NCBI GenBank assembly: GCA_958350755.1
Contig: CATWID010000031.1
Span: forward strand, 1-20,793
Source of the DNA: an uncultured Collinsella sp.
Lineage (GTDB): Bacteria; Actinomycetota; Coriobacteriia; Coriobacteriales; Coriobacteriaceae
Direction of reading: 5' to 3'
Length of the DNA stretch: 20,793 nucleotides
Positions 6,379-14,153 of this stretch are shown one piece after another. The position numbers were made by a program, and so were the translations under genes. The notes under the pieces were generated by a model, which ran no database searches, was not told the origin of the DNA, and worked only from the letters and a program-made list of their open reading frames with translations. Each line of letters opens with the position of its first letter. Position 1 is the stretch's first letter.

Positions 6379-8616
6379 CTATTCGCTGTAGCGGGTGGCG
6401 ATGGCAGCTTGTACCATGCCGGTGCTCATGAGGTAGGTCACCAGGAAGTAACCACCATAGGCCGCCAGGAAGATCGCACAGGTGAGGCCCACGGTACCGC
6501 CGATGCTCATGTTGCCAAACGTGCTCACCAGCTCGATGATCACCTTGAGCGCCACAAAGGAGTGCGCCAAGCCCACTGCCAGCGGGAACAGGAAGAACAC
6601 CGCTTGCTGCGCCATCACCGAATGCCGGATCTGACGGTCGTCACAGCCAATCTGCGCCAGCACACGATAGCTGCGGCTGCCATCGGCCACATTGGAGAGC
6701 TGCTGGATCGACAGAATCGCCGCGCACGCAACGACCAGTACAAAGCCAATGTAGATGGCCAGATAGCTAATCATGCCGTTCATCTGCGCTGCTTGCGTGT
6801 ACATCTCGGAACGCGTGATGAAGACTCCCCACGACCCCGGCTCCTTGCCGTCAACGAGCAGATTATCGAGCAAGGTGTATTTAATGCTCTCGTCTGCCTC
6901 GGTCGTATCCATACCCTGTTTGTAATTAACGAGCAGATTACTGGAATACGGTTGCAGATTAAGCTGGGACAGCAGCTCATCGGCTACGACCACGGTACCG
7001 GGATTGCTGCCCATCGCCGAGTTGGCGATGGCCGCCGTGTCCTCGTCCGACTTATCGGTTGCGGGCTTGAGCTCATGCCCGCCCAAGGTGAGGGTATGGC
7101 CGCCGGCCATATATTTGGTGTACAGGTCGCCCAGCTCGCCGCCCAAATCACACGTGAGCAGATACTGGTCGCGGCCAATGCTCACCGGCTCCTCGCCCAT
7201 CATCTGGCGCAGTTTGTTGTACTGGCTCGCCGGCGTCACATACAGACCCATCGCATCGGCGTTGCTTCCCTCGAGCGCCTTGGGAAGCTTTTCGCCCATG
7301 GCCTTGCACATCTCACCCGCCACCACCGAGGGGCCCGAGCCGCCAAGCGGATAACTCAGATACGAATCGATCTGCACATGCTCACCGGCAACATCGGCGA
7401 TATTGACCTTCTTGCCGGTCTCGTCGTTGTTGTCCGCCGACTTGCCCTTAATACCGTCTGCAACGTTATCGGGATCTTTACGATCGCCATGCCATGCAGC
7501 GTACAAATCGACCGTTGCATCGGCCAGCACCATGCGATCGGCCTCAGACGGATTGACATACTCCTTGTAGTAGTCGAGCGTTTCGGGCGTGTAATAGACA
7601 TACGTCTGAGACACGTCAACAGGGTTATAGCGCTCCAGATTCTCGTTCATCACGTTGGCAATCGACATACCGCACGTCACCGAGGTAATGGCAAGGAACA
7701 GAATCATCGCGATGACGCCCATCGAAAAGCACACCGTATTGACCTTGGCCGAAAGCTGACGCACGGTAAACATATTGAGGCCGCGCCAATACACGCCGCG
7801 CAAGCTCTGCAGCAGCTTGATGAGCATGCCCGAGAGTCCCCAGAACAGGGCAAAGGTGCCCACCGTAACCATAGCGGTCGTAATGCCAAACTGGCTCATG
7901 GCCCCGTCCAGCTTGTCGCCCGTCTCGGTTAGCGGGAACCCATCACGCAGCAGACGGTAATAGGCCACGCCCACAAGTAGCACGCCCACGGTAAAGATGG
8001 CAATCGCGATCCAGGGGTTGCGTGTCTTGATGCTCTCGTTGCGACGCTCGGCACCCATAAGCTCGATGAGTTTGGTACGACGCACGGCGCGCAGGTTCAG
8101 CAGTAGCGTGAGCACAAACATTACGAGCATGCAGGCAAGGGTCAGGTTGAACGCATGCACCGAGAAAAAGAAGTGAAAATCGGCGATCTGCGTCTTAAAG
8201 AGCGAAGCCGTAAAGAACGTCATGAGCTGGGAGAGCCCCACGCCCAGCACAATGCCGGCGACAAAGGCGCCGACCGAAACGATCACGGTCTCGAGCGCCA
8301 TGATCGTGGCGACGCGCCCGCGCCCCATGCCAAGCACCTGGTACAGGCCAAACTCCTTCTTACGGCGTTTCATGATGAAGTTATTGGCATACACCATCAA
8401 AAAGGCCATGACGCCAGCCAAAAAGTAAGTAAGGTAACCGAGCATGGTGCCCATGAGCTCGGACAGTCCCTCTTCCTCGATGCCGGCAATGTCGACCTGC
8501 ATCGAGACGGTGTTGAAAGCATAGAAGAGCGTGACGCCTAGGGTGAGCGTCAGCAAGTAGACGAGGTAATCGCGGCCGGTGCGGCGGACGTTGCCCCAAG
8601 CGAGTTTACAGAGCAT
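6379..8616 (-). CDS. FtsX-like ABC transporter permease (BceB type)
   Basis: A 745-residue membrane permease of the MacB/FtsX superfamily with a BceB-like layout. One N-terminal helix is followed by a helical group that includes the cytoplasmic loop MKRRKKEFGLYQVLGM, further helices to about residue 310, a large extracellular domain (roughly 320-610) and three C-terminal helices. BceAB-type systems remove or protect against cell-wall-targeting peptide antibiotics such as bacitracin, so that is the best guess; the substrate cannot be read from the sequence. The ATG at 8616 was chosen because GAGGG lies five bases upstream; a GTG at 8628 would add four residues. The start overlaps the end of the ATPase gene by 11 bases, implying a translationally coupled pair. 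Confidence 0.88.
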   Translation of the reverse strand: MLCKLAWGNVRRTGRDYLVYLLTLTLGVTLFYAFNTVSMQVDIAGIEEEGLSELMGTMLGYLTYFLAGVMAFLMVYANNFIMKRRKKEFGLYQVLGMGRGRVATIMALETVIVSVGAFVAGIVLGVGLSQLMTFFTASLFKTQIADFHFFFSVHAFNLTLACMLVMFVLTLLLNLRAVRRTKLIELMGAERRNESIKTRNPWIAIAIFTVGVLLVGVAYYRLLRDGFPLTETGDKLDGAMSQFGITTAMVTVGTFALFWGLSGMLIKLLQSLRGVYWRGLNMFTVRQLSAKVNTVCFSMGVIAMILFLAITSVTCGMSIANVMNENLERYNPVDVSQTYVYYTPETLDYYKEYVNPSEADRMVLADATVDLYAAWHGDRKDPDNVADGIKGKSADNNDETGKKVNIADVAGEHVQIDSYLSYPLGGSGPSVVAGEMCKAMGEKLPKALEGSNADAMGLYVTPASQYNKLRQMMGEEPVSIGRDQYLLTCDLGGELGDLYTKYMAGGHTLTLGGHELKPATDKSDEDTAAIANSAMGSNPGTVVVADELLSQLNLQPYSSNLLVNYKQGMDTTEADESIKYTLLDNLLVDGKEPGSWGVFITRSEMYTQAAQMNGMISYLAIYIGFVLVVACAAILSIQQLSNVADGSRSYRVLAQIGCDDRQIRHSVMAQQAVFFLFPLAVGLAHSFVALKVIIELVSTFGNMSIGGTVGLTCAIFLAAYGGYFLVTYLMSTGMVQAAIATRYSE

Positions 8617-9391
8617 CGGAGCCCTCACCGCCCATCATGGCAACGACCTCCATAATGCGGTCGAAGAACTCTCGGCGGTCGGTATCGCCGCGGCGCAGCT
8701 CGGTGAAGATCTTGCCGTCGCGAATAAACAGCACACGGCTCGTGTAGCTGGCGGCAAAGCTGTCGTGCGTGACCATGAGTACCGTGGCGCGCAGGCGGCG
8801 ATTCAGGGCCTCCAGGCTCTCGAGCAGCAGACGAGCGCTTTTGGAGTCGAGGGCGCCGGTGGGCTCGTCGGCCATAATCATAGTGGGGTCGGTGACGAGC
8901 GCGCGAGCCGCGGCAACGCGCTGCTGCTGACCACCGGACATCTGGTAGGGATACTTGTCGAGCACCTGGCTGATGGACAGGCGCGCTGCCACATCCTGCA
9001 CGCGGGTCGAAATCTCTGCCGAGTTTGCGCGGGCGATGGTGAGCGGCAGGGCGATGTTCTCGCGTGCCGTGAGCGTATCGAGCAGGTTGGAATCCTGGAA
9101 GATAAAGCCCAGCTCCTCGCGGCGGAACTGCGAGAGCTTGGCCTGCTTCATGCGCGTCACATCCTGGCCGTTGATGCGGATGGCGCCACTCGTGGCGGCA
9201 TCGATGGTCGACACGCAGTTGAGCAACGTCGACTTGCCCGAGCCCGAGGCTCCCATGATGCCGACGAATTCGCCGCGGTTGACGGTAAAGTTGACGTCGT
9301 TGAGCGCGCGGGTCACGTTGCCCAGCGCTCCATATACCTTTTCGAGATGCGCGACCTCCAGTACCGGGGTCGCCATTTGGGTGGTTTGCAT
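8606..9391 (-). CDS. ABC transporter ATP-binding protein (BceA/MacB type)
   Basis: A 261-residue ATPase with all nucleotide-binding motifs: Walker A GASGSGKST (47-55), Q-loop Gln99 in FIFQDSNLL, signature MSGGQQQR (151-158), Walker B MIMADEP (171-177) followed by TGALD, and the switch histidine in THD (208-210). It powers the permease encoded directly downstream, with which it overlaps by 11 bases. The ATG at 9391 has AAAGGA a few bases upstream; a second ATG at residue 6 is possible. BceAB transporters usually sit beside a BceRS-type sensor kinase and regulator pair; none is encoded in this window. Confidence 0.93.
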   Translation of the reverse strand: MQTTQMATPVLEVAHLEKVYGALGNVTRALNDVNFTVNRGEFVGIMGASGSGKSTLLNCVSTIDAATSGAIRINGQDVTRMKQAKLSQFRREELGFIFQDSNLLDTLTARENIALPLTIARANSAEISTRVQDVAARLSISQVLDKYPYQMSGGQQQRVAAARALVTDPTMIMADEPTGALDSKSARLLLESLEALNRRLRATVLMVTHDSFAASYTSRVLFIRDGKIFTELRRGDTDRREFFDRIMEVVAMMGGEGSDAL

Positions 9392-9447
9392 ACCGAGTCC
9401 TTTCTTGCGATTAGTCTACGGCATCTATAGTCGCAAGGAGCCGAGTC

Positions 9448-9503
9448 GGCTACCATCGATATGGCTTACGCTTGCCTTACCGTTGTGTAAGGTAAGGGTA
9501 GCC
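9448..9503. promoter_or_regulatory. nested inverted repeats between the ABC operon and the NUDIX-Vsr gene
   Basis: GGCTACC (9448-9454) is mirrored by GGTAGCC (9497-9503), and inside them CCTTAC (9475-9480) is mirrored by GTAAGG (9487-9492). The nested dyads sit in the 144-base divergent promoter region, a suitable place for an operator serving either gene. I do not recognise the site. Confidence 0.35.
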
Positions 9504-9535
9504 TGCCATGTGTTGATGTGGAGAGAGGACTCCTG

Positions 9536-10522
9536 TTGAAGACTGTTCATGTTGCCGCTGGGATCATTCGCAAGGATGGATCTGACGAGCTGCTTGCCGT
9601 GCAGCGCGGCTACGGCGACATGCAGGGACTGTGGGAGTTCCCAGGTGGCAAGCTCATGCGCGGCGAAACACCCGAAGACGCTGTGCGCCGCGAGCTTATG
9701 GAAGAGCTACAGGTAAAGGTCACCAACCTACGTGATTTCTACACCGTTGAGTATGACTACCCCGATTTTCATCTCTCAATGGAGTGTTACTACTGCTCGC
9801 TGGCTGATGAATCCGATGAGCCCCAGAAGCACGACCGCCAGCTCGATATCCGCTGGATTCCGCGCACCTCGCTTGCCACGGTGGAATGGATGCCCGCCGA
9901 CAAGGGGCTCATTGATGCGCTGATTGAGCTGAAGGAAGACCGGCTTGAGGCTAATGGCGCTGCCAACGATACCGAGACCACGGCCGACGAGCCCGCTACC
10001 AAACCCAAGCGCAAGCCTAAGCGCCACAGCAAAAAGCGCCCCAAGCCCGGCCTGCTGGACGGCATCGATACCTCGGACCTCTCCGCTGACGAGCGCGAAC
10101 TGGTCCGCCGTCGAGCCGCCATCAAAAAGTCCATGAAGGGCAACAAACGCGCCAACACCAAGCCCGAGCTGCTCGTTCGCCAGCGCCTACGGGCCGCCGG
10201 CCTCACGGGCTATCGTTTGGAATGGAAGGTGCCCGGCAAGCCCGACATCGCCTTTCCCGGGCGCAAGATCGCCATCTTCGTCAACGGCTGCTTTTGGCAC
10301 CGCTGCCCCAAGTGCAACCCGAGCCAGCCCAAGCGCAATGTTGATTTTTGGGAGGCAAAGTTCCGTCGCAACGTCGAGCGCGACCGCGCTGCCGTGGCGG
10401 CACTCACTCAAATGGGCTGGACACCCATAACCATCTGGGAATGCGAGCTCAAAAAAGACCGCATCGACGCCACGATGGAAAAGGTCATCGAGCAGGTACG
10501 GGCTGCAGAGCCGCAGCGCTAA
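9536..10522 (+). CDS. NUDIX hydrolase fused to a Vsr-type very-short-patch repair endonuclease
   Basis: A 328-residue two-domain protein. Residues 1-135 form a MutT-like NUDIX domain with the box GGKLMRGETPEDAVRRELME (37-56) and the continuing glutamates at 56-57; the usual glycine two residues after the glutamate pair is Gln59. Such domains hydrolyse (d)NTPs, often oxidised ones. A basic linker (about 155-171, KPKRKPKRHSKKRPK) leads to a Vsr domain (about 198-305): NKRANTKPELLVRQRLRAAG, PDIAF with Asp237 as probable catalytic acid, FVNGCFWHRCPKC (248-260), then FWEAKFRRNVERD, and WECE at the end. Vsr nicks T:G mismatches left by deamination of 5-methylcytosine. The TTG at 9536 follows AGAGGA at good spacing; a GTG at 9518 would add six residues without a ribosome binding site. 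No cytosine methyltransferase lies nearby. A single uninterrupted frame argues for a real fusion. Confidence 0.88.
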   Translation: MKTVHVAAGIIRKDGSDELLAVQRGYGDMQGLWEFPGGKLMRGETPEDAVRRELMEELQVKVTNLRDFYTVEYDYPDFHLSMECYYCSLADESDEPQKHDRQLDIRWIPRTSLATVEWMPADKGLIDALIELKEDRLEANGAANDTETTADEPATKPKRKPKRHSKKRPKPGLLDGIDTSDLSADERELVRRRAAIKKSMKGNKRANTKPELLVRQRLRAAGLTGYRLEWKVPGKPDIAFPGRKIAIFVNGCFWHRCPKCNPSQPKRNVDFWEAKFRRNVERDRAAVAALTQMGWTPITIWECELKKDRIDATMEKVIEQVRAAEPQR

Positions 10523-10698
10523 CAGCGAGCATTCACACGCCCCACACAGGCGAGCCACATCCACGTCACAAACCTTAGAAAGCCCTTAAGCTCCCAACCT
10601 TTCAAGAGTGTTATGCAATAGCTTTTACCTGCGGTTTCATCGCAACGTCAAACCTCATTAAGCCTTTCTTTAGCGCTTCCTTATCTGCGCTCGCGGCA

Positions 10699-10740
10699 TA
10701 ATACTGCCAACGCACGGGACCTAGCAGCACACCCCGTGCG
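10699..10740 (+). promoter_or_regulatory. -10 element followed by a hairpin leader
   Basis: TAATAC (10699-10704) would place a transcription start near 10711, exactly where an 8-bp stem begins: CGCACGGG (10711-10718) with CCCGTGCG (10733-10740). No good -35 is visible. The hairpin lies upstream of GAGGAGG (10760-10766) and the small ORF at 10777. The rest of the 489-base gap after the NUDIX-Vsr gene shows nothing else clear. Confidence 0.3.
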
Positions 10741-10776
10741 CAACCTTTTGGTGGACATCGAGGAGGCCGCATAAGC

Positions 10777-10986
10777 ATGCATTCTTCCAATGCCGTAGCA
10801 CGGCAGCCATCCCTAAAACATGCAAACCTTTTCTCCTTCCCCCCGACACAGAGAAACGGCCTCCTCGACTCCCCCACCACAAAAACCAAGCGCTCAGCCG
10901 ATCAGAGCCTCAACTTACGAGCATCCTTCGAAAAGCTCCAAGCATCCCTAGACAAGGCGTTCCCCGAACAGGCGAGAGCAATCTAA
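10777..10986 (+). CDS. possible small protein (69 aa), unknown
   Basis: An ORF with GAGGAGG ten bases upstream of its ATG, lying 25 bases before the AraC-family regulator. The sequence is low in hydrophobic residues. The N-terminal two thirds look unstructured and rich in Ser, Thr, Pro, Lys and Arg, and the end (LRASFEKLQASLDKAFPEQA) could form an amphipathic helix. Codon use is less GC-biased than in most neighbours. I do not recognise it. It may be a small protein, a leader, or chance. Confidence 0.3.
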   Translation: MHSSNAVARQPSLKHANLFSFPPTQRNGLLDSPTTKTKRSADQSLNLRASFEKLQASLDKAFPEQARAI

Positions 10987-10999
10987 GCCCATCGCGCTT

Positions 11000-11005
11000 T
11001 ATACT
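11000..11005 (+). promoter_or_regulatory. -10 element placing the AraC-family start at about +1
   Basis: TATACT ends six bases before the ATG at 11012, so transcription would begin at or very near the start codon. No ribosome binding site precedes that ATG. Together these suggest a leaderless transcript, a common arrangement in Actinobacteria. No convincing -35 is present. Confidence 0.4.
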
Positions 11006-11011
11006 GATGCC

Positions 11012-11950
11012 ATGCGAAACATGGATCACATAGAATTGCACCGCGGAGGACGCGAGGAAGCGTTTCCCGAGACCGCCGAAGACTGGCCCTATATTGCCGA
11101 ACGCGCAGAATTCGCTCGCTATCCGGGCAATTCCGTCCCCTGGCACTGGCATTCCGAGGTTGAGCTTTTCTACATGGAGCAGGGAGCGATTGACTATCGA
11201 ACGCGCGCGGCTCATGAGCACGTACGCTTTGAGGAAGGGTCCGCCGGCTTTATCAACGGCGGCGTTTTGCACAGCACGCTGCAATCACCCAATTCGGCAC
11301 CAGCCATTCAAATGTTGCATATCTTTCAGCCGTCGATGCTCGGCGATCCCGCGGGACGCCTTCAAAAGCGCTATATCAATCCTTTGCTGCAATGTCGAGG
11401 CGTCGATGTGCTCAAATGGTCGCCCACCAACCCCGACGATATGCCCTTTATCGATTTGCTAAAGAGTTCCTTTAACCACGACCTTCAACGGCCGCAGAAC
11501 GAGATGGCGCTTCGGAATAGCTTGTCAGAGCTCTGGATTCAGATTTACGCCAAGGCCGAACCGCTCTTTTCCTCCGACAACGCCTCTTGGATGACCAACC
11601 GCGACGTACAGTTCAAGGCAATCCTGGACTATATCCGCGCAAACTATGCAGCCGCTATAGATGTGCCCCAGATGGCATCTGCAGCCGGCGTAAGCGAAAG
11701 AGAGTGTTACCGCATTATCGAAGCTTGCGCAGGAACGACCCCGGCGGCATATCTGCGCGCATACCGCGTAAACCGTGTTTGCGAACTTTTGGCACACACC
11801 ACGCGAACGGTCCAGACAGTCGCGCGCCAATGCGGCTTTGCGACAGCAAGCCATCTTGGCCAGGTATTTAAAGAACAAATGGGATGCACTCCTTCGAGCT
11901 ATCGAGCAGCGAGGCAGAATCTCGATAGCACCAGGCAGAAATCCCGCTAG
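11012..11950 (+). CDS. AraC-family transcriptional regulator with N-terminal cupin
   Basis: A 312-residue regulator. The N-terminal cupin-like sensor domain has the PWHWHSEVELFYMEQG pattern (43-58) typical of sugar-responsive AraC proteins. The C-terminal double helix-turn-helix runs from about 205 to 303 and includes DVPQMASAAGVSERECYRII and VARQCGFATASHLGQVFKEQ. It likely binds a small sugar or related ligand and activates nearby genes. A HAD phosphatase follows 56 bases downstream on the same strand and may be co-transcribed. The start is either ATG 11012 or ATG 11021; neither has a ribosome binding site, and the -10 at 11000 favours the first with a leaderless mRNA. Its target is not evident from the window. 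Confidence 0.88.
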   Translation: MRNMDHIELHRGGREEAFPETAEDWPYIAERAEFARYPGNSVPWHWHSEVELFYMEQGAIDYRTRAAHEHVRFEEGSAGFINGGVLHSTLQSPNSAPAIQMLHIFQPSMLGDPAGRLQKRYINPLLQCRGVDVLKWSPTNPDDMPFIDLLKSSFNHDLQRPQNEMALRNSLSELWIQIYAKAEPLFSSDNASWMTNRDVQFKAILDYIRANYAAAIDVPQMASAAGVSERECYRIIEACAGTTPAAYLRAYRVNRVCELLAHTTRTVQTVARQCGFATASHLGQVFKEQMGCTPSSYRAARQNLDSTRQKSR

Positions 11951-12006
11951 CCTTTCTTCTGTCACCGCATCAAACTTGCAGGCAAACAACAGAGAGGAGA
12001 AATCAT

Positions 12007-12630
12007 ATGAAGCACTTTGACCATATCGTATTTGACGTTGATGGGACATTGGCAGATACAGAAGAAAGCGTTCTATCATCGCTTGTCCAGATTGTCCAAG
12101 AAGAGACCGGCAAAACGCTCCCCCGACACGAGCTTGAATTTGCCCTCGGCATACCCGGCAAGGATGCCCTTGAGAAACTTGGGATCTACTCGCAGGCAAC
12201 GTTGGATCGCTGGTGCCAAGTTGCCGCCAGCTTTAAAAGCACCATCAGCGTGTTTCCAGGTTTGCTTGAAGTCATCGCAACACTCGCCGATAGCGGCTGC
12301 AAACTTGGCATCGTCTCCTCACGTGCGCGCGACGAATACGCAAAAGAAATTGCACCCCTTGGTTTCGATAAGTATTTTGAGCACATCATCCTTGTCGAAG
12401 ACACAACCGAACATAAACCCGCACCCGCACCCATGCTCGAATATCTCCGACGTGCGGGCGCGAATCCTGGCAACGTCGTCTACGTTGGCGACACCGTCTA
12501 CGACGAACAATGCGCAACTTCAGCAGGGGTCAGTTTTGCCCGAGCAGCATGGGGATCACACCAAGATATCCCAAACGCCACCTACAACCTCAAAACCCCC
12601 AACGACCTACTAACCCTAACAACCAAATAA
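12007..12630 (+). CDS. HAD-superfamily hydrolase (phosphoglycolate phosphatase-like)
   Basis: A 207-residue HAD phosphatase with motif I FDVDGT (Asp10 nucleophile, Asp12 acid/base), an alpha-helical cap at about 16-80, motif II Ser104 in LGIVSSRA, motif III Lys137 in HKPAP, and motif IV GDTVYDEQCA (Asp162, Asp166). Size and cap type match the phosphoglycolate phosphatase/beta-phosphoglucomutase group, so it would dephosphorylate a small phosphometabolite; the substrate cannot be inferred. The ATG has GAGAGGAG just upstream. It is probably co-transcribed with the AraC-family gene. Codon use becomes poorer in G/C at the 3' end, close to the repeats that follow. Confidence 0.9.
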   Translation: MKHFDHIVFDVDGTLADTEESVLSSLVQIVQEETGKTLPRHELEFALGIPGKDALEKLGIYSQATLDRWCQVAASFKSTISVFPGLLEVIATLADSGCKLGIVSSRARDEYAKEIAPLGFDKYFEHIILVEDTTEHKPAPAPMLEYLRRAGANPGNVVYVGDTVYDEQCATSAGVSFARAAWGSHQDIPNATYNLKTPNDLLTLTTK

Positions 12631-12654
12631 CCCACGCGCCCCACCCTTTCAGCC

Positions 12655-12743
12655 CTAACGCCACAAGGGCGACGACCTCGAGTAGGTCAACCTGGGAGGG
12701 ACGAGGGCTTAGTTCCCCAATCTTTCCGCAGGGGGCAAAAAGC
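12655..12743. repeat. 89-bp direct repeat, copy A
   Basis: Identical over 89 bases to 12764-12852, with a 20-base spacer between the copies. Each copy holds a small GACCT/AGGTC hairpin and the segment CCTGGGAGGGACGAGGGCTT. It lies in the 330-base gap between the convergent HAD and aldolase genes, which contains no gene. Confidence 0.9.
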
Positions 12744-12763
12744 AACGTCTTATTTTTCCGACA

Positions 12764-12852
12764 CTAACGCCACAAGGGCGACGACCTCGAGTAGGTCAAC
12801 CTGGGAGGGACGAGGGCTTAGTTCCCCAATCTTTCCGCAGGGGGCAAAAAGC
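12764..12852. repeat. 89-bp direct repeat, copy B
   Basis: The second identical copy. Its last bases, GCAAAAAGC, run into the left arm of the terminator at 12844-12886, so the duplication ends inside the terminator stem. Confidence 0.9.
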
Positions 12853-12930
12853 CTCGCCGCACGAAGTGCGCAGCGAGGCTTTTTGCATGCCCGAGGACGA
12901 TTGGGGAACTAAGTCCTCGTCCCTCCCCGG
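12800..12930. repeat. 31-base inverted repeat flanking the terminator
   Basis: Positions 12800-12830 (within copy B) and 12900-12930 are inverted repeats matching at 29 of 31 bases. They would form a long stem with the terminator hairpin at its tip. The same segment in copy A (12691-12721) could pair with the right arm instead, giving alternative structures. Confidence 0.8.
12844..12886. terminator. bidirectional intrinsic terminator between the HAD and aldolase genes
   Basis: GCAAAAAGCCTCGC pairs perfectly with GCGAGGCTTTTTGC (14 bp), and a CGCAC/GTGCG stem sits in the loop. The A5/T5 tracts within the stem give a uridine-rich 3' side in either direction, fitting the convergent genes on each side. 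Confidence 0.85.
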
Positions 12931-12960
12931 GATATGTAGCGAGTCGGAGTACCCTTGCTG

Positions 12961-13818
12961 TTACTCTGCTTTGCCCACAGAGTTGAGGTTGGTCATGCGG
13001 ATCTTAACCAGCTCGGTGATCTCACGCATGCCCTCCTTGGCCGGCTTCTTGGGATCGAAGCAGGCGGGGTTCTCGGCCATGTAGGCCATGAAGCCCTTGG
13101 TGTAGGCCTGACGCAGCTCAGTAGCGTAGTTAACCTTGCAGATGCCGTTCTTCACGGCCTCGGCAACCTGCTCATCGGGCACACCAGAGGTGCCATGCAG
13201 AACCAGCGGCACGTCGACGGCGTCGCGGATGGCCTTGACCACGGACTGCTCGATGTGCGGATCGCTCGTGTACACGCCGTGGCTGGTGCCAACGCCAATG
13301 GCCAGCGAAGTGCAGCCGGTGCGCTCGACGAACTCCTTGGCCTCGGCAGGATCGGTGTAGGGGCTCTCGCCCTCAACCGCGGGACCGTCGTCCTCCTTGC
13401 CGCCAACCTTACCGAGCTCGGCCTCGACGGGCACGCCCATGGCGCGGCCAGCGTCGGCAACGGACTTGGTCAGGGCGATGTTGTCCTCGAAGGACTCGTG
13501 CGAACCGTCGATCATGACGGAGGTGTAGCCCGTGCGGAAAGCCTGCATGCAGCGGTCATAGCCATCGCCGTGATCGAGGTGCAGAGCGACGGGCACGGAA
13601 GCGCGCTCGGCGGCAGCCTTGACCATGCCGTAGAAGTAGTCCAGACCAGCGGTCTTGATGGTGCCCGGGGTGGTCTGCATGATGACGGGGGACTTGGTCT
13701 CCTCGGCAGCGGCCAGAACGGCCATAACAAACTCGAGGTTCTCGACGTTGAACGCGCCAACAGCGTAGTGGCCGGCCTGAGCGTCCTTGAGCATCTTTTC
13801 GGTGGTAACAAGTGCCAT
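12961..13818 (-). CDS. class II ketose-bisphosphate aldolase (tagatose-bisphosphate type favoured)
   Basis: A zinc-dependent aldolase of 285 residues. Metal ligands and motifs: HLDHGDG (80-86), SVMIDGSHESFEDN (100-113), VEAELGKVGGKEDD (131-144), GTSHGVY (177-183) with His180, and VLHGTSGVPDE (206-216) with His208. It cleaves a ketohexose 1,6-bisphosphate to dihydroxyacetone phosphate and glyceraldehyde 3-phosphate. Residues TPGTIK, IDGSH, TDPAEAK.FVE and KVNYATEL resemble GatY/KbaY tagatose-bisphosphate aldolases as I recall them, but a glycolytic fructose-bisphosphate aldolase is also possible. The divergent DeoR-type regulator supports a sugar-inducible role. The ATG at 13818 follows GAGAGGAG; the open frame continues to 13968 without a better start. 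Confidence 0.9.
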   Translation of the reverse strand: MALVTTEKMLKDAQAGHYAVGAFNVENLEFVMAVLAAAEETKSPVIMQTTPGTIKTAGLDYFYGMVKAAAERASVPVALHLDHGDGYDRCMQAFRTGYTSVMIDGSHESFEDNIALTKSVADAGRAMGVPVEAELGKVGGKEDDGPAVEGESPYTDPAEAKEFVERTGCTSLAIGVGTSHGVYTSDPHIEQSVVKAIRDAVDVPLVLHGTSGVPDEQVAEAVKNGICKVNYATELRQAYTKGFMAYMAENPACFDPKKPAKEGMREITELVKIRMTNLNSVGKAE

Positions 13819-13903
13819 GAGCGTTTGCTCCTCTCCCTCGCCCGCATCTGGACATCGGGCGTAGTTGTTCACAAGGCGTTTTACCTTGCGTTTTGCTGCG
13901 CTC

Positions 13904-13909
13904 ATTGTA
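13904..13909 (-). promoter_or_regulatory. candidate -10 for the aldolase gene
   Basis: TACAAT on the minus strand gives five of six matches to the -10 consensus and a leader of about 80 bases. No good -35 precedes it, consistent with regulated expression. This lies in the 335-base divergent gap (13819-14153), whose DeoR-proximal half is AT-rich. Confidence 0.35.
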
Positions 13910-14003
13910 TGAAATTCAGCAGCTTTGCACGTGCGAGATATTGAGCCCATGCAGGTCAATACAGTCATTTTTGAAAAGCAAACGGAAGAAATTTGAGCCG
14001 AGT

Positions 14004-14013
14004 GAACATGTTC
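14004..14013. promoter_or_regulatory. candidate DeoR-type operator
   Basis: The perfect palindrome GAACATGTTC is followed by GATATTGAA. ATGTTCGAT resembles the half-site of the DeoR-family GlpR operator. Its position between the aldolase and DeoR genes suits control of both. The assignment is tentative. Confidence 0.3.
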
Positions 14014-14153
14014 GATATTGAATTTTGGGCGTTCAGCGTCTTTCTTTTATAGAAAAGATAAGTAATCGAAAGGTGTTTTCTTACTCAAAAAGAAAATGAA
14101 CGAAAATAGAGTCAACACAATTCCTGCAAATTTCAGACGATGATGGAGCAGAT

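Noticed and set aside
6409..7932. A 507-codon + strand frame opposite the ABC permease
   Set aside because: His/Arg-rich composition with no recognisable domain, fully antisense to the permease.
12655..12852. Tandem repeats considered as a CRISPR array
   Set aside because: Only two units, each 89 bases with one 20-base spacer, and no cas genes; unit and spacer sizes do not fit.
12955..13944. A 329-codon + strand frame opposite the aldolase
   Set aside because: Antisense to a class II aldolase with all its metal ligands; no start signal.
13819..13968. N-terminal extension of the aldolase to 13968
   Set aside because: It lacks a ribosome binding site, runs over the candidate -10 and is absent from the family.
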